DNA from: CAYRDK01 sp043819345
GTDB lineage: Bacteria; Omnitrophota; Gorgyraeia; Velamenicoccales; Velamenicoccaceae
Assembly (NCBI GenBank): GCA_043819345.1
Contig: JBDREX010000004.1
Span: 1-20,752 of the forward strand
DNA: 20,752 nt
Direction: 5' to 3'
This document shows positions 16,816-20,752 of this stretch, one piece after another. Below the pieces are notes generated by a model that was given only the letters and a program-made list of their open reading frames with translations, did not search any database and was not told the origin of the DNA. Numbering within the stretch: position 1 is the stretch's first letter; every line of letters begins with the position of its first letter. A program made the position numbers and the translations under genes.

Positions 16816-17118
16816 TTATAAACCCTGGATTTCTCCAGAAACCTTTTTCAGGTCATCTTCGGGTTCGTCTTCAGATATCATTTTAGAAGGATCAATAAAA
16901 GCGATCCTGGATACCGTCACCTGTTCCTGTAAATCCATGGTCGCGTTCTCGACAAGATTGCCAATGCCAATGTAAAATTTGTTCGTTGTTGGCTTTAAAA
17001 CAACGGCGGACGCCACAACAATCACAGCAACCAAGGCCACAAACATCGCCGCGTATTCGAAAGTCATCTGCGCCTTCTTTTGCATCAATTTTCTTGTACA
17101 TATCACAAAAAAGCTCAT
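16816..17118 (-). CDS. Flp-type prepilin with Ala at the cleavage site, array member 4
   Basis: A 100-residue prepilin: 16-residue leader ending QKKA, then QMTFEYAAMFVALVAVIVVAS and VVLKPTTNKFYIGIGNLVENATMDLQEQV. It parallels member 5 throughout the helix and into N-(I/L)V-(D/E)NAT, including Ala at -1. An acidic extension (SEDEPEDDLKK) makes the tail longer. GAGGAGGGG eight nt upstream supports ATG 17118. The two genes look like a local duplication. Confidence 0.88.
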   Translation of the reverse strand: MSFFVICTRKLMQKKAQMTFEYAAMFVALVAVIVVASAVVLKPTTNKFYIGIGNLVENATMDLQEQVTVSRIAFIDPSKMISEDEPEDDLKKVSGEIQGL

Positions 17119-17139
17119 ATGTTCAACCCCTCCTCTTCG

Positions 17140-17388
17140 CTACCAATTGTGCGGCCCCTCATAGGTGGGCGCAGAATCCGCTTTCGCGACAACGCCCTTG
17201 CTCTCAATCATAGATATACTGCCCTGCACAGCCCGTTTTATGTAAAAAGACATACTGATAAACGCAGCGGCAACAATAGCGACAAGAACCGCATATTCAA
17301 GAACCGCCTGTCCCGAACAAGGCCGAAGGCCACGTCGAACAGACTTTCCTAAACGCCACAACTTTATTCGCCATACATTTGCTCTCAT
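17140..17388 (-). CDS. Flp-type prepilin, array member 3
   Basis: An 82-residue prepilin with a 26-residue strongly basic leader ending PCSG, then QAVLEYAVLVAIVAAAFISM and FYIKRAVQGSISMIESKG, ending YEGPHNW. GGAG eight nt before ATG 17388 sets the start; the open frame runs on to 17445 but overlaps the preceding gene. The leader is longer than that of most array members and contains Cys two residues before the cleaved Gly, as also seen in the cysteine-rich TadE-like protein (RCSG). Confidence 0.85.
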   Translation of the reverse strand: MRANVWRIKLWRLGKSVRRGLRPCSGQAVLEYAVLVAIVAAAFISMSFYIKRAVQGSISMIESKGVVAKADSAPTYEGPHNW

Positions 17389-17404
17389 AAAATCAGCTCC
17401 ATCC

Positions 17405-17569
17405 CTAATCCTGAACAGCGGTGTTAACGCGATCTTGCACAACACGAAACCTCGCGTTAACAGAATTTTTCATATACACCAACATCGTCAAAAAAACCAA
17501 ACACAGCGCGGACAATAAAACCGCATACTCAATAACCGATTGTCCGTTTTTTTTTCTTTCTGGATACAT
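17405..17569 (-). CDS. Flp-type prepilin, shortest array member (2)
   Basis: A 54-residue protein: 9-residue leader MYPERKKNG, then QSVIEYAVLLSALCLVFLTM and VYMKNSVNARFRVVQDRVN. With about 45 mature residues it is essentially only the Flp assembly helix plus a basic amphipathic end, similar in size to classical Flp1 pilins. A G-run (GGGGGG) six nt before ATG 17569 is the ribosome site. It ends 16 nt before the next gene's start codon. Confidence 0.85.
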   Translation of the reverse strand: MYPERKKNGQSVIEYAVLLSALCLVFLTMLVYMKNSVNARFRVVQDRVNTAVQD

Positions 17570-17593
17570 CGCCAACCCCCCCAACACCAAACA

Positions 17594-17980
17594 TTACCAA
17601 TTTTTGGGCTCCTCGACTCCAAGATCATAGCCGTCACTCGGACCAGCACCCTCTCCTTCACCACCAATCAAATCAACTTCCCACCAGGGAGTCTCTTCTT
17701 CCCACTCCGCCATTTCAATAGGCTGCTGCCCCATCGCTTCAAAACAATTGCCTTCAAAATTTTTAACACTACCATGCACATTCGAAAAAAAGACAGAGCT
17801 TCCAATAATTGCAATCCCAGTCAACAATACCAACAAAATAAAGTACTCAACAATAGCCTGTCCTGAAAACCTCTTCGCGCAAAATCCCATGCCTGGCCGA
17901 AAAAAAAGTGATCGCAGAAAAGAACAAAAAGTCGAGACTCGCTTCTTCATGCAACTTTTTAAAAACTTTTTTAAACTCAT
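17594..17980 (-). CDS. Flp/TadE-type prepilin, first gene of the pilus operon (1)
   Basis: A 128-residue protein. The prepilin site is FSG (Gly40), then QAIVEYFILLVLLTGIAIIGSSVFF. The mature tail is acidic and Trp-rich (AEWEEETPWWEVDLIGGEGEG) and ends EEPKNW. I choose ATG 17980, which has GGGGAG seven nt upstream, directly after the T-run of the leader hairpin. That implies a 40-residue basic leader; an internal ATG at 17890 would give a short 10-residue leader but its AGG is too close. It is the promoter-proximal gene and the least similar to the other prepilins. Confidence 0.82.
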   Translation of the reverse strand: MSLKKFLKSCMKKRVSTFCSFLRSLFFRPGMGFCAKRFSGQAIVEYFILLVLLTGIAIIGSSVFFSNVHGSVKNFEGNCFEAMGQQPIEMAEWEEETPWWEVDLIGGEGEGAGPSDGYDLGVEEPKNW

Positions 17981-17993
17981 CGCCAAACTCCCC

Positions 17994-18049
17994 AAAAAAA
18001 ATCCGGATTGCCTTTACTCACTCTGTACGCTCGGTACACGGCAACCCGG
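17994..18049 (-). terminator. Terminator-like hairpin (attenuator) abutting the first pilin ribosome site
   Basis: On the transcribed strand CCGGGTTGCC pairs with GGCAATCCGG over 10 bp with one G-U pair. It encloses a second small stem TGTAC/GTACA and an unpaired stretch GAGTGAGTAAA. Eight T residues follow after one A, and GGGGAG comes immediately next. Position and T-run fit an intrinsic terminator or anti-sequestering switch that controls entry into the operon. Confidence 0.65.
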
Positions 18050-18051
18050 TA

Positions 18052-18083
18052 ACAAAAAATAAACAAGAGTCCGCTGAACTCTT
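18052..18083 (-). terminator. Second terminator-like hairpin in the leader
   Basis: On the transcribed strand AAGAGTTC-AGC-GGACTCTT forms an 8-bp stem with one U-G pair and a 3-nt loop, followed by GTTTATTTTTT. It lies just upstream of the other leader hairpin, giving two terminator-like elements in tandem. Confidence 0.55.
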
Positions 18084-18166
18084 TTAATCAAAATCTTTTT
18101 CGTTTTCACCGTGGCGTTTAATTTTAACATTCCTGCCGATTCGATACCGATTTTTGAACCACAGTA

Positions 18167-18196
18167 AATATAGCATATATTGTACATATAAGTCAA
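18167..18196 (-). promoter_or_regulatory. Sigma70-like promoter of the pilus operon
   Basis: TTGACT (18196-18191) and TATATT (18172-18167) are separated by an 18-nt AT-rich spacer. This sits upstream of the structured leader and downstream of the terminator-like hairpin of the transposase-like gene. The predicted start is near 18160. No other comparable promoter was noticed before the array. Confidence 0.7.
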
Positions 18197-18208
18197 TGAA
18201 AAAAGGAC

Positions 18209-18232
18209 AAAAAAAAGAAAGCGTTTTCTTTT
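18209..18232 (-). terminator. AT-rich intrinsic terminator after the transposase-like gene
   Basis: On the transcribed strand AAAAGAAA-ACGC-TTTCTTTT forms an 8-bp stem and continues into a T-run (8 T in all), about 75 nt past the stop of the 523-codon gene and just before the pilus promoter. The stem is AT-rich, so its strength is uncertain. Confidence 0.5.
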
Positions 18233-18307
18233 GTAAGTAGGTTACAGGCATGTGGTAAGAAAAAACGGTGGTGCAGAAAAACACCCTGAAAATAAAAGCA
18301 TTTTGCC

Positions 18308-19879
18308 TCAAGAAATTTCGAGCCAAAATTTGCGTCCATCCACATCAAAAACAGGCTGCTCGTTAAATCTTAATATAGCTTCGTTCAACAGCATTTTATC
18401 TTGTAACATATTGCCATAAAACAGTTTATATAGAATCAGTCCTGACAGATCCCTCCGAACATAGCCATCCCGTTTAAAAAACAACTCCCGCATCTTCAGG
18501 AGGCTCCAACCCTGGCAGACTGAACCAAAAAAACACTTTTTTGCAAAAAGACCAAGGATTTCAACAAAAACAACCAAAATATCGTCTAATTTTTCACAAT
18601 TGTGGATTTTTTGAAATTCCAAATAAATCTTTTCCATGGACAAAAAGCTGTCAAGATAAATGGGATCTTTTTTGATGTTCTGATACAAAAGCGGGCTCTT
18701 TTCAAAATCCGGACACTTTTTCAAATATGCCTCAACAACGCGGACAGCATCCCAGTCATTTGCATCCAGATTCGTATAAATACCTCTCTGCGCAAAATCC
18801 TCACCCTTGTTCCTGACAAGGATTAGTCTTATTGTAACCTTTTTATTTGCAATATCTTGTGCATATTCCACCAATGTTTCTGCATACCACAACTCGCGCT
18901 CCATCTCCCGTAAATACCCTACTCGCCATTGGGCCTTATGAGAAAATTCTGAGACAGATAAATGCAAAACGGGATCAACGCCGATGATAAAACTCTTCCC
19001 TTGCCACCGGGAAGGCTCGTAAGAAAAAATCGTATCTCCTTTAATTCCAATAAAATACAAATTTTTTATATGAAAATCTGGTTCGGGCTGATCAAAACTC
19101 AAAACAAAAAGGGCGACGGTGCTTTCCAGCGATTTTTCGCAAGGAGCATCAAAAATCAGCCATGGATCATCACCCTCTATATATGACTTAATATAACACA
19201 TTGTTGTATCACGTGTTACACAAAAATCAAGCGGCATATTATTATTCGGCCAAACACTCATTAAACGGCCATCAAAGTAATAAAAAGAATCGTTTCTCAA
19301 AACGACTTTTATGCAAAAAACATCGTGGAGGCATTCAGAAAACTCCTTAACTAGTTGCTCTTTAACGGGTTGCAAATCATCAAAAGACTCCGCAAATTGC
19401 TTAAAAAGCCCCTTATTCACTTTTCTGCCTAAAATCTGCCAAAGCTCTTCTTTGCGATAATCAACCATTTTCCTAAAAGGCACATTATAAAAAGCTCTGC
19501 TCAAAATAAGGGCCTGGCAAACTGTTTCCAATGTTTCAAACTTATGGTGTATTTCGGGATGAATTTTACTCAAAATATCGGCGATCTTGGCCGAAAAATT
19601 CAACAACCTGTCTGCGCCTAACAAAAACACATATCCTGCCCATTTTGAAGCAACCGCATTTCTAAAAGATCGAGAAACCGGACGTCCAACAGGGCGGCTT
19701 AATCCGGCCTCTCTGATTATCTGATTGACAGTAGACTTTGAAATCTTTATCCCATGCTTCTTTAGGAGTTTCTGCTTTAAAGAGCGACAGCTTATCGTTT
19801 TGTCAGCTTTTTTGACTGTAACGATTAGCTCTCTGACATGCTTGTCTGCCTTGTATGGCTTTTTCATAATTTTGGACAT
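18308..19879 (-). CDS. HTH-containing, transposase-like protein (possibly domesticated or degenerate)
   Basis: A 523-residue soluble protein. Residues about 28-66 form a helix-turn-helix of the IS630/homeodomain-like kind (SLKQKLLKKHGIKISKSTVNQIIREAGL) followed by a basic GRP linker. The rest resembles DDE transposases of the IS4/IS1634 style in broad layout: candidate acidic residues in YYFDGR and FIIGVDPVLHLS, and a late segment RNKGEDFAQRGIYTNLDANDWDAVRVVEAYLKKCPDFEK that parallels the usual YTNL...RW-x-IE block. The RW-x-IE itself is replaced by KCPDFE, so catalysis is doubtful. No terminal inverted repeats were found. ATG 19879 lies inside a repeated motif and has no clear ribosome site; ATG 19867 is the alternative. 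It is separated from the pilus operon by a hairpin and a promoter, so it may be unrelated to pili. Confidence 0.65.
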   Translation of the reverse strand: MSKIMKKPYKADKHVRELIVTVKKADKTISCRSLKQKLLKKHGIKISKSTVNQIIREAGLSRPVGRPVSRSFRNAVASKWAGYVFLLGADRLLNFSAKIADILSKIHPEIHHKFETLETVCQALILSRAFYNVPFRKMVDYRKEELWQILGRKVNKGLFKQFAESFDDLQPVKEQLVKEFSECLHDVFCIKVVLRNDSFYYFDGRLMSVWPNNNMPLDFCVTRDTTMCYIKSYIEGDDPWLIFDAPCEKSLESTVALFVLSFDQPEPDFHIKNLYFIGIKGDTIFSYEPSRWQGKSFIIGVDPVLHLSVSEFSHKAQWRVGYLREMERELWYAETLVEYAQDIANKKVTIRLILVRNKGEDFAQRGIYTNLDANDWDAVRVVEAYLKKCPDFEKSPLLYQNIKKDPIYLDSFLSMEKIYLEFQKIHNCEKLDDILVVFVEILGLFAKKCFFGSVCQGWSLLKMRELFFKRDGYVRRDLSGLILYKLFYGNMLQDKMLLNEAILRFNEQPVFDVDGRKFWLEIS

Positions 19880-19947
19880 TTATTTTCAATAACTTATTTG
19901 TTTGTAGAGTATTAAACAAATTAGATTTTAAAAATGGACATTTATTT
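19873..19947 (-). repeat. Two direct repeats, 62 bp apart, at the start of the transposase-like gene
   Basis: The 13-mer TGGACATTTATTT (plus strand) occurs at 19873-19885 and 19935-19947, with further similarity beyond it (tcaataac versus cagttaat). One copy overlaps the ATG of the transposase-like gene; the other lies just after the DUF192 stop codon. They could be operator sites for the HTH protein or remnants of a mobile-element end. Confidence 0.7.
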
Positions 19948-19950
19948 CAG

Positions 19951-20319
19951 TTAATTTGCTTCTATTTTCACAACATTTCCAACATTTATAAGACTATTGG
20001 TCAAGGTTCCTGCATTAAATTCTATCACCATATGCGCTCCAAAAAGGCAGCCGGAAAGACGCCAAGGCCTTATGTTTTTAGCAATCTTCACAACCCTTCC
20101 TTTTCTGTCTAAAAATGCGACATCTATAGGAAACTTCATAAAAAAGGTATGGATAGATGTACAAGGCTGAATCAATAGAGCTTCTCCCTGCTCAAGGCCA
20201 TTTCTATTTAAAAGGCCTTGAGAGCGGCTCTTAAAAGTTTGTGCAACCCTGAGCTTGTTGGCCAAAACCGCCCCATTATCCTGATTGATCGCTTTATAAA
20301 GCAAGCCTTCTTTGCACAT
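19951..20319 (-). CDS. DUF192 family protein
   Basis: A 122-residue protein with the DUF192 (PF02643) pattern: ANKLRVAQTFKSRSQGLLNR, an aliphatic strand ALLIQPC, then TFFMKFPIDVAFLDRKGRVVKIAKNIRPW, the VIEFNAGT segment and a final NVGNVVKIEAN. The family forms a small beta barrel of unknown biochemistry. Its genes are sometimes found near Tad loci, which fits here. No signal peptide is seen, whereas many family members are exported. ATG 20319 is preferred because AAGGAG lies just upstream; the frame is open to an ATG at 20448 that has no ribosome site and would add 43 basic residues. Confidence 0.88.
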   Translation of the reverse strand: MCKEGLLYKAINQDNGAVLANKLRVAQTFKSRSQGLLNRNGLEQGEALLIQPCTSIHTFFMKFPIDVAFLDRKGRVVKIAKNIRPWRLSGCLFGAHMVIEFNAGTLTNSLINVGNVVKIEAN

Positions 20320-20664
20320 AGCTCTCCTTTCTATATGGATCCTATCGGCCAAAGGCATATTTCTCGGGCCAACATCCCGCCCACATGGCTTTTTGCCAAA
20401 AATAATATGTTTTAGTCTTTTTTGACGTTTTGCTGTCCTATCTCGCATCTAAAAGCTATCTAAATAAACACAACAGCCCTCCCCCTTGCCACCAACACAC
20501 GGCTTTTTCAAAAATCATTTTATTATAACAAACCTCTGCGCGCTAGCAAGCACTAAAATAGCTCTAGAACTTTCTCTGTGCTTTCTATGGCCTCTCTCAT
20601 GGCCACAAAGTCCTATCTTATCTATTCCTTAGCCCTATCTAACCTATTCGCCTTATCATTTTAA
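20320..20664 (-). other. Intergenic region and long leader upstream of the DUF192 gene
   Basis: This 345-bp stretch holds the predicted promoter and a leader of about 195 nt. Short foldable segments are TGGC-aaaaa-GCCA near 20390, a GGGC/GCCC pair just after it, and TGGCC-atgagaga-GGCCA near 20590 (the last lacks a T-run). A GATA/TAGG-rich simple stretch lies at about 20610-20655. No riboswitch family was recognised, and no gene beyond the unsupported 5' extension of the DUF192 frame is seen. Confidence 0.5.
20522..20549 (-). promoter_or_regulatory. Sigma70-like promoter for the DUF192 gene
   Basis: TTGCTA (20549-20544) and a consensus TATAAT (20527-20522) are 16 nt apart on the minus strand. 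They lie about 200 nt upstream of the favoured start codon, in otherwise non-coding sequence. Confidence 0.55.
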
Positions 20665-20752
20665 CTATTCAAAAATTTTATTATTTGCTCTTACAATCAT
20701 GCGGTTTTTCCCCTTGTCTGCGGAATCGGCCAAAGATCTTCCGCTAACAGAA
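20665..20752 (-). CDS. Possible 3' end of an unidentified gene (5' part outside window)
   Basis: At the right edge a minus-strand frame of 28 codons ends in TAG at 20665-20667. It reads SVSGRSLADSADKGKNRMIVR and then ANNKIFE. The tail is plausible protein sequence and sits before a non-coding region, but a second frame (LLAEDLWPIPQTRGKTA, then stop) is also open here, so the choice is uncertain. No family can be assigned. Confidence 0.25.
   Translation of the reverse strand, partial: SVSGRSLADSADKGKNRMIVRANNKIFE

Larger units (their letters stand above)
17981..18160 (-). promoter_or_regulatory. Structured 5' leader of the pilus operon (putative attenuator region)
   Basis: About 180 nt separate the predicted transcription start from the first prepilin ATG. 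The leader contains two successive terminator-like hairpins, listed separately, and a possible 38-codon reading frame (18130 to 18014) whose stop lies inside the second hairpin. The ribosome site of that frame is too close to its ATG to support translation. I could not match the leader to c-di-GMP-I, preQ1-I or fluoride riboswitch consensus by eye. Its layout suggests conditional transcription termination. Confidence 0.5.

Noticed and set aside
18014..18130. A 38-codon leader peptide gene
   Set aside because: Its AGGA abuts the ATG with no spacing and the peptide has no run of regulatory codons; not listed as a gene, only mentioned with the leader.
17981..18160. A known c-di-GMP (GEMM) or preQ1 riboswitch in the leader
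   Set aside because: The conserved core sequences recalled for those classes are absent; only the terminator-like expression platform is seen.
18195..19947. Terminal inverted repeats that would mark an insertion sequence around the transposase-like gene
   Set aside because: The sequence near 18195-18215 (gaaaaaaggac) matches the inverse of the repeat at 19935 only weakly, so no ends could be assigned.
20580..20600. TGGCC/GGCCA hairpin as terminator of the gene at the right edge
   Set aside because: The stem is short, the loop is 8 nt and no T-run follows.

Overview
The window looks like bacterial chromosome of moderate G+C. Nearly every gene lies on the minus strand, so the text runs right to left. 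Tad/Flp-pilus genes, an unusually large set of small class III prepilins and a giant secreted protein together recall uncultured Omnitrophota or related PVC/Elusimicrobiota-like lineages. That taxonomic guess is inference; no rRNA or other marker gene is present.

Right edge (about 18.2-20.75 kb): the tail of a possible unidentified gene; a sigma70-like promoter with a roughly 200-nt leader in front of a DUF192-family gene; then a 523-codon HTH/transposase-like gene preceded by a 62-bp-spaced direct repeat and followed by an AT-rich terminator-like hairpin.

Middle (about 18.2-8.0 kb): a strong-looking promoter (TTGACT, 18-nt spacer, TATATT) drives a leader of about 180 nt with two successive terminator-like hairpins. 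A long, compact, co-directional cluster follows. It holds ten small Flp-type prepilin genes in a row (each with a short basic leader, G or A, then Q-x-x-x-E and a hydrophobic helix), a TadE-like protein with a cysteine-rich ectodomain, a second small TadE-like protein, a large TadG-like protein, a lipoprotein, an eleventh Flp-type prepilin, and the inner-membrane platform proteins TadB and TadC. The TadA ATPase, prepilin peptidase, RcpA secretin and CpaB are not in the window.

Left (7862 to the left edge): one uninterrupted reading frame of at least 2620 codons that runs off the window. It has a Sec signal peptide, a peptidase C39-like domain with Cys/His/Asp at the expected places, Gly/Ala-rich hydrophobic stretches, a two-copy internal repeat of about 300 residues, coiled coils, and, where the window ends, a segment resembling the pre-toxin (PT-TG) regions of polymorphic toxins. 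It lies co-directionally behind tadC after a gap containing three perfect short hairpins.

Working model (inference): the cluster makes a multi-pilin Tad-type surface fibre, and the giant exported protein is an adhesin or toxin-like effector made with it. The tandem attenuator-like leader may gate expression of the whole set.
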